Shown here: positions 17,409-25,821 of the stretch, in pieces
How positions within the stretch are numbered: position 1 is the stretch's first letter
Layout: each line of letters opens with the position of its first letter
Assembly: GCF_000172975.1 (NCBI RefSeq)
Contig: NZ_ABTR02000001.1
Location: forward strand, 1,650,501 to 1,714,500
Reading direction: 5' to 3'
DNA: 64,000 bases
From: Dethiosulfovibrio peptidovorans DSM 11002
Lineage (GTDB): Bacteria > Synergistota > Synergistia > Synergistales > Dethiosulfovibrionaceae
Notes under the pieces: generated by a model
The model's input: the letters and a program-made list of their open reading frames with translations, nothing else
Told to the model about the DNA's origin: nothing
Database searches by the model: none
Translations under genes and position numbers: made by a program

Positions 17409-18671
17409 ATGACTATCGATGGAGCAGAGGTTATACGTCAGGTGGATCCGGAGATATCCGAGATTATCTGTGAGGAAGCTCGTCGTCAGGAAAGACAGAT
17501 AGAGCTTATCGCCTCGGAGAATTTCGTCTCCCCTGCGGTACTGGCCGCCATGGGGTCGGTTCTTACGAACAAGTACGCAGAGGGATACCCCGATAAGAGG
17601 TACTACGGAGGTTGCGAGGTCGTCGATAAGGCGGAAAAGCTGGCCATAGAGAGGGCCAAGGAGCTTTTCGGTTGCGATCACGTGAACGTTCAGCCCCATT
17701 CGGGGAGCCAGGCCAACATGGGCGTCTATTTCTCCGTGCTGGAGCCGGGGGATACGATTCTCGCCATGAACCTGTCCCACGGCGGTCACCTCACTCATGG
17801 TTCACCGGTGAACTTCTCCGGCAAGCTTTACAACGTGATACCCTACGGAGTCGACAAGGAAACCGAGACCATCGATTTCGACGAGGTCCGCCGTCTGGCC
17901 AAAGAACACAACCCGAAGATGATCGTCTGCGGTGCCAGTGCCTATCCCAGGGAGATCGACGCGGAGAAGTTTCGTGAGATTGCCGACGAGGTAGGAGCCT
18001 ATCTCATGTTCGATATCGCCCATATAGCCGGGTTGATAGCTGCGGGATACCACAAGGATCCGGTTCCCTTCTGTGATTTCGTGACCACCACGACCCATAA
18101 GACCCTCAGGGGGCCCAGGGGCGGTATGATAATGTGTAAGGCCGAACACGCCAAGAAGATCGATTCGGCGATCTTCCCGGGGATGCAGGGTGGTCCTCTG
18201 ATGCACGTGATAGCTTCCAAGGCGGTGTCTTTCGCCGAGGCTTTGAAGCCGGATTTCAAGGATTATCAGAGGCGAGTTGTCGAGAACGCCTCAATTCTCG
18301 CGAAGGAATTGAAAAAACGTGATTTTCATCTCGTCTCCGGCGGAACCGACAACCATCTCCTGCTTTTGAACCTCACCAGTAAGGGAGTAACGGGAAAAGC
18401 CGCCCAGTTGGCACTTGACGAGGCGGGGATAACGGTGAACAAGAACACGGTTCCTTTCGAGACTCTCAGTCCCTTCGTTACCAGCGGAGTAAGGGTGGGG
18501 ACTCCGGCGGTTACCACCAGGGGGTTCGGCCCGGACGAGATGGTAAAGATCGCCGATTGGATAGATAGGGTGATCTCCGATGTCGAAAACCCCTCCAATC
18601 TGGAGGCGGTAAGAGCTGAGGTTCTAGATCTCTGCGGATCTAAGCCCCTCTATCCGGGGCTCTGTAAATAG
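17409..18671 (+). CDS. glyA: Serine hydroxymethyltransferase
   Basis: A 420-residue PLP enzyme that interconverts serine and glycine with tetrahydrofolate. Landmarks are [28 protein letters not shown], the PLP lysine K231 in [13 protein letters not shown] and the C-terminal [15 protein letters not shown]. The start at ATG 17409 follows AAAGGTGGG; an upstream in-frame GTG at 17385 is less likely. It is monocistronic, with its own promoter and a downstream palindrome (18691-18727). Confidence 0.98.
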   Translation: MTIDGAEVIRQVDPEISEIICEEARRQERQIELIASENFVSPAVLAAMGSVLTNKYAEGYPDKRYYGGCEVVDKAEKLAIERAKELFGCDHVNVQPHSGSQANMGVYFSVLEPGDTILAMNLSHGGHLTHGSPVNFSGKLYNVIPYGVDKETETIDFDEVRRLAKEHNPKMIVCGASAYPREIDAEKFREIADEVGAYLMFDIAHIAGLIAAGYHKDPVPFCDFVTTTTHKTLRGPRGGMIMCKAEHAKKIDSAIFPGMQGGPLMHVIASKAVSFAEALKPDFKDYQRRVVENASILAKELKKRDFHLVSGGTDNHLLLLNLTSKGVTGKAAQLALDEAGITVNKNTVPFETLSPFVTSGVRVGTPAVTTRGFGPDEMVKIADWIDRVISDVENPSNLEAVRAEVLDLCGSKPLYPGLCK

Positions 18672-18690
18672 GATATAGGTCAGGTTAAAA

Positions 18691-18727
18691 GGGGGGAGCC
18701 GGAGCGAGTTTTCCGGTTCCCCCTTGG
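18691..18727 (+). repeat. Palindromic repeat, copy A (after glyA)
   Basis: A hairpin of GGGGGAGCCGGA with TCCGGTTCCCCC (one G-T pair) around an 8-base loop. Nearly the same sequence recurs at 19608-19644. It may end glyA transcription, although no long T-run follows. Copy A is followed shortly by an extended -10 element. Confidence 0.7.
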
Positions 18728-18730
18728 CTA

Positions 18731-18739
18731 TGGTACACT
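18731..18739 (+). promoter_or_regulatory. Extended -10 promoter element before crcB
   Basis: TGGTACACT with TG extension, about 50 bp upstream of crcB. No clear -35 is present. A fluoride riboswitch was looked for in the short leader and not recognised. Confidence 0.4.
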
Positions 18740-18787
18740 ATGGCCCGGTGTTAAGAGGCCCCTTTCGGGCATGCTGAAAAGGTGGTT

Positions 18788-19168
18788 ATGACGATGTCGA
18801 AAATAGCCTGTATGATGGGAGCAGGCGCTTTGGGAGCTCTCTGCCGGTATGGTCTGGGAGGGTGGGTTCAGGAACGTTTCGGAGGAACCTTTCCTCTGGG
18901 GACAATGGCTGTTAACGTTATAGGGTGTCTGATCTTCGGGTTTCTGTGGACCTTGGCCAACGAACGTTATCTTCTGTCCGGACCTCTAGCCTTTATGGTC
19001 TTGACCGGTTTCGTTGGATCCTTCACGACCTTTTCAACCATGACTTTCGAGGGGTTCCGGTTGTTATCTTCCTCCGCCGTCGGTGTGGCCCTTTTCTATC
19101 TTTTTGGAAGTCAGCTCCTGGGCATCGGTGCCGCTTGGGGCGGCGTAGTCCTGGCTAGGTTGCTCTGA
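18788..19168 (+). CDS. crcB: Fluoride exporter CrcB/Fluc
   Basis: A 126-residue membrane protein with four helices, forming dual-topology dimers that export fluoride. Signatures are GALGALCRYG near the N-terminus, GTMAVNVIGCLIFGFL (pore asparagine) and GFVGSFTTFSTM with the conserved phenylalanine/threonine track. AAGGTGG precedes the ATG at 18788; an ATG at 18794 is also possible. A DUF190 gene, a frequent companion of crcB, follows 14 bp later. Confidence 0.93.
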   Translation: MTMSKIACMMGAGALGALCRYGLGGWVQERFGGTFPLGTMAVNVIGCLIFGFLWTLANERYLLSGPLAFMVLTGFVGSFTTFSTMTFEGFRLLSSSAVGVALFYLFGSQLLGIGAAWGGVVLARLL

Positions 19169-19182
19169 GGAGGTTTGGAGAT

Positions 19183-19524
19183 ATGGTTGTTCGACACGAA
19201 GAATGGGAGCGTTTTAGAATCTATATCGGCGAGAGCGATTGTCGAAACGGTCGCCCTCTGTATAAGTATCTTCTCGAGGAAGCTAGGCGAAGAGGTCTGG
19301 CAGGGGCCACCGTCTTCAAGGGACTCGCCGGTTTCGGAGCTGGATCCAAAATTCACTTTGCCGAGGTCCTCCGTATTTCCGAAGACCTTCCCATAATAAT
19401 AGATATAGTCGACACCCCGGAAAAACTGGATGATTTCGCGTCCTTTTTGGACGAGGCTATGGATGGAGGAATGGTGTTACGGGAGTCGGTTCACGTGGAT
19501 TTTTACCGTCCCTCTAATGTTTGA
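19183..19524 (+). CDS. DUF190 family protein
   Basis: A 113-residue small soluble protein of the PII-like DUF190 family. Typical segments are IYIGESDCRNGRPLYKYL, GLAGATVFKGLAGFGAGS and LPIIIDIVDTPEKL. It follows crcB closely, with GAGGAGG before it. DUF190 proteins are often encoded with fluoride channels and may regulate or sense, but the mechanism is not established. Confidence 0.9.
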   Translation: MVVRHEEWERFRIYIGESDCRNGRPLYKYLLEEARRRGLAGATVFKGLAGFGAGSKIHFAEVLRISEDLPIIIDIVDTPEKLDDFASFLDEAMDGGMVLRESVHVDFYRPSNV

Positions 19525-19607
19525 TGAAAAATCATGGAGGCCTGAGGTCTGTTAATTAATAAGCGTTCCTTTCTGTATCTCTCCATTGATGGATAGAAGG
19601 GGTTTTC

Positions 19608-19644
19608 GGGGGGAACCGGGATGAGTTTTCCGGTTCCCCCTTGA
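19608..19644 (+). repeat. Palindromic repeat, copy B (after DUF190)
   Basis: A near-identical copy of the hairpin at 18691: GGGGGAACCGG with CCGGTTCCCCC and the same GAGTTTT loop. The two copies flank crcB-DUF190. Copy B also lies just before a TATAAA-like -10 at about 19650. Confidence 0.7.
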
Positions 19645-19681
19645 GTTATATAAAATTCAAATTGAGAGATAGGTGATTTTT

Positions 19682-20347
19682 TTGATCGAGGTCGTCCTTT
19701 TTGACTTTGACATGACCCTGGTCGACAGCAGTCAGGGTATAACCGACTGTATGAACGCCGTGGCCGAAAATATGGGGCTCCCCAAGGTTACGAGGGAGCA
19801 GGTTCTGGGGATAATCGGCATCCCTCTGGCGAAGGGACTTCACTCCCTATGGGGGGAGTACGACGAAAATTGTCTCTCCGAATATCGTCGCATTTTCAGC
19901 GAGACGGAGTATGCGGGAATAGTGCCGTTTCCGGAAACGATTCCCGCCATCGAAAAACTCAGGGCTATGAACCTTAGGGTTGGGGTAGCCACCAACAGGC
20001 ATGTCGCAGAGCCGGTGGTCAAGGCAGTGGGGCTCTTCGACCGTTTTGATCTCGTAATGGGGCTGGGCGATCTCTACCGTCCCAAACCGGAGCCCGACAT
20101 GATCCTTGCGGCCATGAAAGAATTGGGAGGAAGCCCTGATGGGACCCTTTACGTCGGGGATACCGACATAGACATGAGAACCACAGTGGCCGCCGGTATG
20201 AAAGGAGTCGGCCTGGCCTCCGGGACTTTCTCCAGGGAAGATCTGGAGGTCGCCGGAGCATGGAGGACTTTGGACGGGATAGGCGATTTGCCTGAGCTAT
20301 TAGAGGAGGAGGGACTGATATGTTTGGGTCGGGACACGACGATCTGA
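19682..20347 (+). CDS. HAD-family phosphatase, phosphoglycolate phosphatase-like
   Basis: A 221-residue HAD hydrolase. Motif I is DFDMTLVDS (nucleophile Asp), motif II is VGVATNRH, motif III is the lysine in YRPKPEPDMI, and motif IV is YVGDTDIDMRT. The middle of motif I reads DFDMT, a conservative form of DxDGT. The TTG at 19682 is preferred because AGGTGA lies five bases upstream and the protein then begins IEVVLFDFD as in homologues. It may detoxify phosphoglycolate or act on another small phosphate. Its end overlaps the next gene by 28 bp. Confidence 0.87.
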   Translation: MIEVVLFDFDMTLVDSSQGITDCMNAVAENMGLPKVTREQVLGIIGIPLAKGLHSLWGEYDENCLSEYRRIFSETEYAGIVPFPETIPAIEKLRAMNLRVGVATNRHVAEPVVKAVGLFDRFDLVMGLGDLYRPKPEPDMILAAMKELGGSPDGTLYVGDTDIDMRTTVAAGMKGVGLASGTFSREDLEVAGAWRTLDGIGDLPELLEEEGLICLGRDTTI

Positions 20348-22065
20348 TCCGGTGGTCTTCCTGGGGAGAAAAGGCCGTCCGTCGATCTAAGGAAGAGCAT
20401 AAGCCGCTTTTTCTGTACATCGGATCCCCCACCTGTCGTCTCTGTAATATCGAATACAGGGAGAGCTTCGCTAACGACGAGGTGGCTAAGTTGCTCAACG
20501 AGGATTTCGTCCCGGTCAGAATGGATCGGGAGAGTTTTCCGATCCTGAGCGACTGCGCTATGTCGGTTAATCGAATAATGAACGGATCCGGAGGATGGCC
20601 TTTGAATCTATTTTTGACCCCCGATCTGAAGCCGTTTTTCGTGTCTTCCTATATGCCTCTGAGAGGGACTCCGGATCGTCCCGGTTTTTTGGACTGTCTG
20701 CCCAGGATAAAGTGGCTTTGGCTAACCGAAAACGAAGCTCTGGTTCGGGCGTCGGAGGAGGTCTTGGAGTCTTTAAAAAAATCGACGGTAACCGGGACAT
20801 CCGACATACCCGAGTCGACCTTGAAGGCCGCATCCGAGGAGTTGTTGAACGATCTGGACGAGCTTTGGGGCGGTTTCGGTCAAGGGGGCAAGTTTACGTC
20901 CGTCCAGGAGCTACTGTTCTTGTCCGAATACGACCGTCGAACAGGATGTAAAAGATGCGACGAGGCCCTTCGCCTGTCCTTGGACGGTATGTCTATGGGA
21001 GCTATCAGAGATCATCTCGGAGGAGGTTTCCACAGTTGTAGTCTCGACAGAGAGTGGCGACGGCCCCGTTTTGAAAAGCTGCTGGTGGATCAGGCCATGG
21101 CCGCCATGGCCTTCGCCGAGGGGTTCGACAGGTATGGAAAGGTGTTTCACTGGAGGGTAGCCGACGAGACTTTGGCTTACGCTCTTTTGAACCTTTATTC
21201 TCCAGGCAAGGGATTTTTGGCATCTCAAAGCTACGAGACGGAAGACGGCGATATGGACTATTATCTCTGGACGTCCGATGAGATAGACTCCGCTCTGGGA
21301 GAAGACGCCGGGCTTTTCAAGAGGGCTTACGGCATAACGGACGAAGGGAACTACATCGAAGAGACCACCGGTAGCCCCTCCGGCAAGAACGTCCTTTTTT
21401 TGACCGCACCTCTGGATCGACTGGCCGAGGATGAGGGGATGGAGGACGAACAGGACCTTGAGGACCTGTTGGCCAAGGGGAGGCAGGTCCTCTCGTCTCT
21501 CAGGCGGGAACGGCAGGAGCCCGAAAAGAACGGACGGATACTGTCGGACTGGAACGGCTTTTTTATCGCCGCTCTGGCTCGTTGCGGAAGGGTCATGGAG
21601 CGAAGAAATTACGTGGCCCTCGCGGAGAGAGAGTGTTCCAGGATATGGAGCGAGGGAGAACTGTTTCATACAGGAGACATTCCTGCCACTCTGGACGACT
21701 ATGCCGCGGTAATATGGGCTTTTCTGGAGACCTATAGGTCGACGGACAATATGGTCTGGAAGGAGAGGGCGAAAAAATTCTTGGCACGATGCGAGGAACT
21801 TTTCGGCCTTGAGGGAAGGGGATATCGCCTCTCAGAAAATGTCGGAGAGGGGATCCTATTCTCCCGGTCTCACGGACGGGACGGCCTGTATCCCTCCGGC
21901 AACGCCGTTATGGCGAACAATCTGGTCACATTGTGGGAGTGTACCGAGGAAAAGAGCTATAGAGACAGAGCCGTCGAGGTGATATCTTCCTTCGGAGACG
22001 GGGTGAAACGGGTTCCCGGAGGTTATTCTCACCTTCTGACGGCACTGTCGAGGGTCCTGCCTTAG
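20320..22065 (+). CDS. YyaL/SSP411-like protein (thioredoxin-like DUF255 plus glucosidase-fold domain)
   Basis: A 581-residue member of the DUF255 family. The N-terminal 160 residues form a thioredoxin-like domain starting IRWSSWGEKAVRRSKEEHKPLFLYIG. The rest is an alpha/alpha barrel resembling N-acylglucosamine epimerases, with GGGFHSCSLDREWRRPRFEKLL and LSDWNGFFIAALAR. The family usually has CHWC in the active site; here it is CRLC. Family members are normally longer, so some loops are missing. The function of this family is poorly defined. It overlaps the HAD gene by 28 bp and meets dedA end to end. Confidence 0.88.
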   Translation: MFGSGHDDLIRWSSWGEKAVRRSKEEHKPLFLYIGSPTCRLCNIEYRESFANDEVAKLLNEDFVPVRMDRESFPILSDCAMSVNRIMNGSGGWPLNLFLTPDLKPFFVSSYMPLRGTPDRPGFLDCLPRIKWLWLTENEALVRASEEVLESLKKSTVTGTSDIPESTLKAASEELLNDLDELWGGFGQGGKFTSVQELLFLSEYDRRTGCKRCDEALRLSLDGMSMGAIRDHLGGGFHSCSLDREWRRPRFEKLLVDQAMAAMAFAEGFDRYGKVFHWRVADETLAYALLNLYSPGKGFLASQSYETEDGDMDYYLWTSDEIDSALGEDAGLFKRAYGITDEGNYIEETTGSPSGKNVLFLTAPLDRLAEDEGMEDEQDLEDLLAKGRQVLSSLRRERQEPEKNGRILSDWNGFFIAALARCGRVMERRNYVALAERECSRIWSEGELFHTGDIPATLDDYAAVIWAFLETYRSTDNMVWKERAKKFLARCEELFGLEGRGYRLSENVGEGILFSRSHGRDGLYPSGNAVMANNLVTLWECTEEKSYRDRAVEVISSFGDGVKRVPGGYSHLLTALSRVLP

Positions 22066-22685
22066 GATCGATTTTTATCGGAGTTTCTGCGTCTTACTGC
22101 GATTACGTATATTATCACCGTTACTGAACAGATCGATATCAATGCCAGGGAGATCTTATGCACATATTTGACCACCAGGTCTCCCTGGCTGCCCAGCCAG
22201 TAGCCGACCAGGGCCAGTATGACGACCCATATGCCGGCCCCTATGGCGGTGAACACGCAAAAGGGCAGAAGAGGCATCTTGGCCACCCCGGCAGGTAGGG
22301 ATATGTATTGTCTGACTCCCGGGATCAGCCTGCCTATGAAGGTGCTTATGTGTCCGTGCCGATCGAAGAACTCTTCCGCTTTGTCCAGGCTCGATCGGGA
22401 GACGAGAAAGTAACGACCGTATCTCTCGAAGAACGACCGCCCGATCGTTATGGACAGCCAGTAGTTGAATAGGGCTCCCAGCAGGCTTCCTGCTATTCCT
22501 GCGAGTATCACCAGCGATAGATGCATCTCACCCTGATGGGCCAGGTATCCCGCCGGAGGTATGATTACCTCGCTGGGAAACGGAAAGAACGAGGATTCCA
22601 GAAACATCAGAAAAATTATTCCGGGGTATCCCATGGATCCCACCGTCGAGACCAACCAAGTTACCATCTCGTGTAACATATCCAC
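22062..22685 (-). CDS. DedA family membrane protein
   Basis: A 207-residue inner-membrane protein of the DedA/SNARE-associated (VTT) family, thought to move phospholipids or lipid carriers across the membrane. It has the signature FPSEVIIPPAGYLAHQGEM, then GSLLGALFNYWLSITIGRSF and FIGRLIPGVRQYISLPAGVA. The stop overlaps the end of the convergent DUF255 gene by 4 bp. It lies 13 bp downstream of sfsA, probably in the same operon. Confidence 0.92.
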   Translation of the reverse strand: MDMLHEMVTWLVSTVGSMGYPGIIFLMFLESSFFPFPSEVIIPPAGYLAHQGEMHLSLVILAGIAGSLLGALFNYWLSITIGRSFFERYGRYFLVSRSSLDKAEEFFDRHGHISTFIGRLIPGVRQYISLPAGVAKMPLLPFCVFTAIGAGIWVVILALVGYWLGSQGDLVVKYVHKISLALISICSVTVIIYVIAVRRRNSDKNRS

Positions 22686-22698
22686 TCTCTCCTCTTAA

Positions 22699-23799
22699 TT
22701 AGGATAGTCTATCGATCCTGTTTGCCACGACGACGTCCACAAAGTCTTTCAACAAAAAGGGCGACTCCTCGAATCTCAACAGCCACCGTCCGTCGTACGA
22801 TAGTTTTGCTACTCCTTCATCCATCGAGGACAGTGGGTAGAGCCGTTCGTAGATCCGTCTTCCCAGTTTTTTCGAGGACCTTATCGGTATGGTCTTGACC
22901 GATCGCCTCTGGCTGTTCAGACGGTCCTCCAAATCCACGATCCTCCGCCTTTTCCTGACGGCCTTTGTCGTGGCTGACGACAGATTCTCGTCGGTCTCGA
23001 TCACGAGCACGTAATGTCCTGGAGGCAGTTCGTCCGCTTCGGTCAGGTCGTATACGATTAAGGATGTCCCTCTGTCCTTGTTTTCATCTCTCATTTTATC
23101 CCAGGGTATCGGAAGTTCCACCGGGCTTTCCGATAGGATCAGGTCGGACCTCCAGGGTATGGAGAGGGCTACCACTTCGAGGGTATTCCTGGCGCGGTAT
23201 ATGGTGTCGGCGAATTTTGGGTCGGTGTGGAAATCGGGGAGAAACCATTCTGGCTTCCTCGACTGGACGACGAAGATCACCGCGGTGTCGTAGCCCTCGG
23301 AAGAGAGATGTTCCAGTTCCTCCACGTGTCTGACCGCCCTCTCCGACGGGGCGTCGGGAAACATGGAGCCTTGCTTGCCGAAAAGAGTGCATGATTTTAC
23401 CTCTAGAAGGGTTGGTCTTGATTTTCCCTCGAGCAGGAAGTCGAATCTGCTTTTACCTACGGAAATCTCCCTCTTGAGCGGCTTTTTCCCTCTAAAAGAC
23501 GGGATCTTCTCGTTCTCCAACAGCTCCTCCACCAGGTCGTTGGCCTTATGGGTGTGAAGCAATACAGGACCGTCGGGGGTATCCAGCGCTATTACCGTGT
23601 ATGCGGTCTTTCCGCCGCTATTCTCGACGAGTAAAAGAGTTACACCCGGAAAGAGAAGCTCCCACAGGCGTCCGGGATTAGGCAGGTGGCAATCGAAGAT
23701 TTTGCCCTCGACGTCGCATTTAACTACGAAGCGGTTGGATCGGGCTATGAATGTCCCTTTGGTCTTGACTTCGTTTTGAAAGGGGTCGTATAAAATCAT
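22699..23799 (-). CDS. SfsA-like nuclease-fold protein with C-terminal extension
   Basis: A 366-residue protein. Residues 1-240 match SfsA (DNA/RNA-binding OB domain, then a PD-(D/E)xK-like nuclease fold): FVVKCDVEGKIFDCHLPNPGRL, FDFLLEGKSRPTLLEVKSCT, FPDAPSERAVRHVEEL and FVVQSRKPEWF. SfsA is usually about 235 residues. The extra 125 begin with LPPGHYVLVIETDEN and a basic segment KAVRKRRR, which look like a degenerate GIY-YIG/DUF123 domain; that part is inference. It is probably co-transcribed with dedA. Confidence 0.82.
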   Translation of the reverse strand: MILYDPFQNEVKTKGTFIARSNRFVVKCDVEGKIFDCHLPNPGRLWELLFPGVTLLLVENSGGKTAYTVIALDTPDGPVLLHTHKANDLVEELLENEKIPSFRGKKPLKREISVGKSRFDFLLEGKSRPTLLEVKSCTLFGKQGSMFPDAPSERAVRHVEELEHLSSEGYDTAVIFVVQSRKPEWFLPDFHTDPKFADTIYRARNTLEVVALSIPWRSDLILSESPVELPIPWDKMRDENKDRGTSLIVYDLTEADELPPGHYVLVIETDENLSSATTKAVRKRRRIVDLEDRLNSQRRSVKTIPIRSSKKLGRRIYERLYPLSSMDEGVAKLSYDGRWLLRFEESPFLLKDFVDVVVANRIDRLS

Positions 23800-23840
23800 G
23801 GCGAGACTATAACACGCCGTCTTCCTTTTGTCTCGTGGCG

Positions 23841-23868
23841 TTCGGTTCTATAGGTTTTATGGTAAACT
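23841..23868 (+). promoter_or_regulatory. Promoter of cheV
   Basis: TTCGGT (23841-23846), a 16-bp spacer and the extended -10 TGGTAAACT (hexamer 23863-23868). Confidence 0.5.
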
Positions 23869-23910
23869 GTAGAAGATGTGATACGACCTGTGTGAATGGG
23901 GGTAGTGACT

Positions 23911-24840
23911 ATGCGGGTTAACGAAAAGATCCTCACCGAGGTCGGAACCAACGAATGGCAGGTCGTTGTCTTTTACCTCGGCCAACAGGCTTTTGCCATT
24001 AACGTCGACAAGACTCGGGAAATTCTCAGGTGGACCGGCTGTCGTCCTGTTCCGGACGCCAATCCAGCTATGATAGGGATCACCACTGTCAGAGGAGAGG
24101 TCCTCCCCTTGGTGGATCTGGGCAGATATCTTAAGATCGATACGGACGTAGAGCTGGAAAACAGCAAGATCATAATAGCCGAATTCAACGAGATAAAACT
24201 CGGTTTCGTCGTTGAAGGCGTCGAACGGATATATCGGATCAATTCCGACGAGCTGGACGCTTCCCTTACCGGGACGTTTCTGGGAGAGAACTCCCTCTAC
24301 GTCATAAAAAGGGACGATCGAAACATAATACTTCTCGATTACGAGAGGATAGTCCAGGCGGTGAATCCCTCCTTGATGTCTCAATATCGTCTCGACGAGG
24401 TCAAGGCGGCCAAATTGACACTTGGGCTGGGGGATCTGGACCGTTACCGTATACTTGTAGCGGAGGATTCTCCCCTTATTCGTAGACAGGTCATAGACGT
24501 TTTGGCCGACGGTGGATTTCACAACGTGGAGAGCGTCGGACACGGAAAGGCAGCTTGGGATCGGATCAGTGAGGAGGATCCAGGTCACTTCGATCTGTTG
24601 ATATCCGACATCGAGATGCCCAAGATGGACGGTTTCGCCCTTACTCGACTGGTAAAGCAGGACGAGGAGCGGAGGGATTTGCCTGTCGTGATATTCTCGT
24701 CCATAATGGCGGACGACATAAGACGAAAGGCCGCCAGCATAGGAGCGGAGGCTCAGATAACCAAGCCGGAGATCGGCGGCCTGGTGGAAAAGGTCTGCGA
24801 ACTTCTCCTGGAACGAAGTTCCGGGAAGTCTTCAGGCTGA
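23911..24840 (+). CDS. cheV: Chemotaxis coupling protein CheV
   Basis: A 309-residue protein with a CheW-like domain (about residues 1-150; INVDKTREILRW, GEVLPLVDLGRYL) and a response-regulator receiver domain (about 175-305; ILVAEDSPLIRR, phosphoacceptor Asp in LLISDIEMPKMDG, lysine in ITKPEI). It couples chemoreceptors to CheA and can be tuned by phosphorylation, so the organism is likely motile. The ATG at 23911 is preferred over 23896 because of the GGGGGTAGTG spacing. A terminator follows at 24857. Confidence 0.93.
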   Translation: MRVNEKILTEVGTNEWQVVVFYLGQQAFAINVDKTREILRWTGCRPVPDANPAMIGITTVRGEVLPLVDLGRYLKIDTDVELENSKIIIAEFNEIKLGFVVEGVERIYRINSDELDASLTGTFLGENSLYVIKRDDRNIILLDYERIVQAVNPSLMSQYRLDEVKAAKLTLGLGDLDRYRILVAEDSPLIRRQVIDVLADGGFHNVESVGHGKAAWDRISEEDPGHFDLLISDIEMPKMDGFALTRLVKQDEERRDLPVVIFSSIMADDIRRKAASIGAEAQITKPEIGGLVEKVCELLLERSSGKSSG

Positions 24841-24856
24841 TATCGGTCGATTTCCG

Positions 24857-24885
24857 TGGCGGTCACGTCGGTGGCCGCCATTTTT
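24857..24885 (+). terminator. Terminator after cheV
   Basis: A 10-bp stem, TGGCGGTCAC with GTGGCCGCCA (one G-U pair) and loop GTCG, is followed by TTTTT. Confidence 0.8.
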
Positions 24886-24920
24886 GAATAAGATGAACTC
24901 AGAGAGGGGAGGGGACTAGG

Positions 24921-25601
24921 ATGAATCGCCTACCTTATTGGGAAAACGACCTTGATTTCGAGGTGTCAGACCTGTTCCCCTACGATATGGACTGGCGTCC
25001 TGTCTCGGTCAACAGTTTCTACGGAGATAAAATGGTGGGGTTAGCTCAGGGGGCTCTAGCCTTGGGAAGCGAGTTCATCTACGTAAGTGGTCTGGGGTCC
25101 GGGATAGCCGGGACCATGACGTGGGACGGGGATCCTGAGGGGATGGCCGGATTTTCCCTGGGCTTTACCCTGATGTTTGGATATTCTCCGGCGATGGAGG
25201 AGGTCGTTTCCGACGTGCTGGAGGAAGGAGAGGAAAGTGGCGACAGTGCCCTTATAGCCGGTGTGACCGAGTGCATTTTCAGGAGTTCCTCCGTGCCTAG
25301 AGGGGCCAGAAAGATAATAATGATGGCCACTCCTTTACCCCTGAAGGATGAAGACGGTTTTATCGATGATCTCTTGTCCGCTATGGGACGTCATTGTTCC
25401 GTAGATAATCTAATTCCCTACTATGCGGAGAAATTCGGATTCAGACGCTCCTCCGTGCCCTACGAGACCGACGATGTGATGGACCTTCGAATTGCGACGG
25501 TACTTCATTCTTTCGAGATGAACGAGACGAGACATGTCGTAGGTCCACCTCCGGATGTGTCCATGCCTCCGATATTCGATTTTCGTCTATCTTTGGGATG
25601 A
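24921..25601 (+). CDS. Protein of unknown function (226 aa)
   Basis: I do not recognise this acidic, soluble protein. It has no signal peptide. A glycine-rich stretch (SGLGSGIAGTMTWDGD) and an internal region rich in Glu/Ser (VLEEGEESGDSA) stand out, and it ends PPIFDFRLSLG. The ribosome-binding site is GAGGGGAGGGGAC before the ATG. It is bracketed by the cheV terminator and the promoter/hairpin before the sigma factor gene, so it appears monocistronic. Confidence 0.7.
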   Translation: MNRLPYWENDLDFEVSDLFPYDMDWRPVSVNSFYGDKMVGLAQGALALGSEFIYVSGLGSGIAGTMTWDGDPEGMAGFSLGFTLMFGYSPAMEEVVSDVLEEGEESGDSALIAGVTECIFRSSSVPRGARKIIMMATPLPLKDEDGFIDDLLSAMGRHCSVDNLIPYYAEKFGFRRSSVPYETDDVMDLRIATVLHSFEMNETRHVVGPPPDVSMPPIFDFRLSLG

Positions 25602-25606
25602 TCTCT

Positions 25607-25693
25607 TTGGATAATTTACTTAGTCGTGTTACAATGTGAGTTCCTGTAGGTATTAGGTATCGGAGAGAGGGGATGTCATACGTCCCCTCTCTC
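25607..25693 (+). ncRNA. Promoter plus short hairpin-ended transcript or leader upstream of rpoD
   Basis: TTGGAT (25607-25612), a 17-bp spacer and TACAAT (25630-25635, TG-extended) form a convincing promoter. About 28 nt after the expected start comes an 11-bp perfect stem, GAGAGAGGGGA (25663-25673) with TCCCCTCTCTC (25683-25693). There is no strong T-run, so this is either a roughly 55-nt RNA or the structured 5' leader of rpoD. No reading frame of note lies inside. Confidence 0.4.
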
Positions 25694-25821
25694 TTGTCGT
25701 GGATCCTTTCGTTTTGTCTCAAAAAGTCTGTGAGCCATTGAGATCGGACTTTTTTGATGTAAGATGATACTAGACGTCAGGCTCTCGAGGTTTGATAAAA
25801 AGCAGGGGGAGTAGTGGATAT

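Noticed and set aside
18672-18787. Fluoride riboswitch before crcB
   Set aside because: The leader lacks the recognisable crcB-motif pseudoknot elements.
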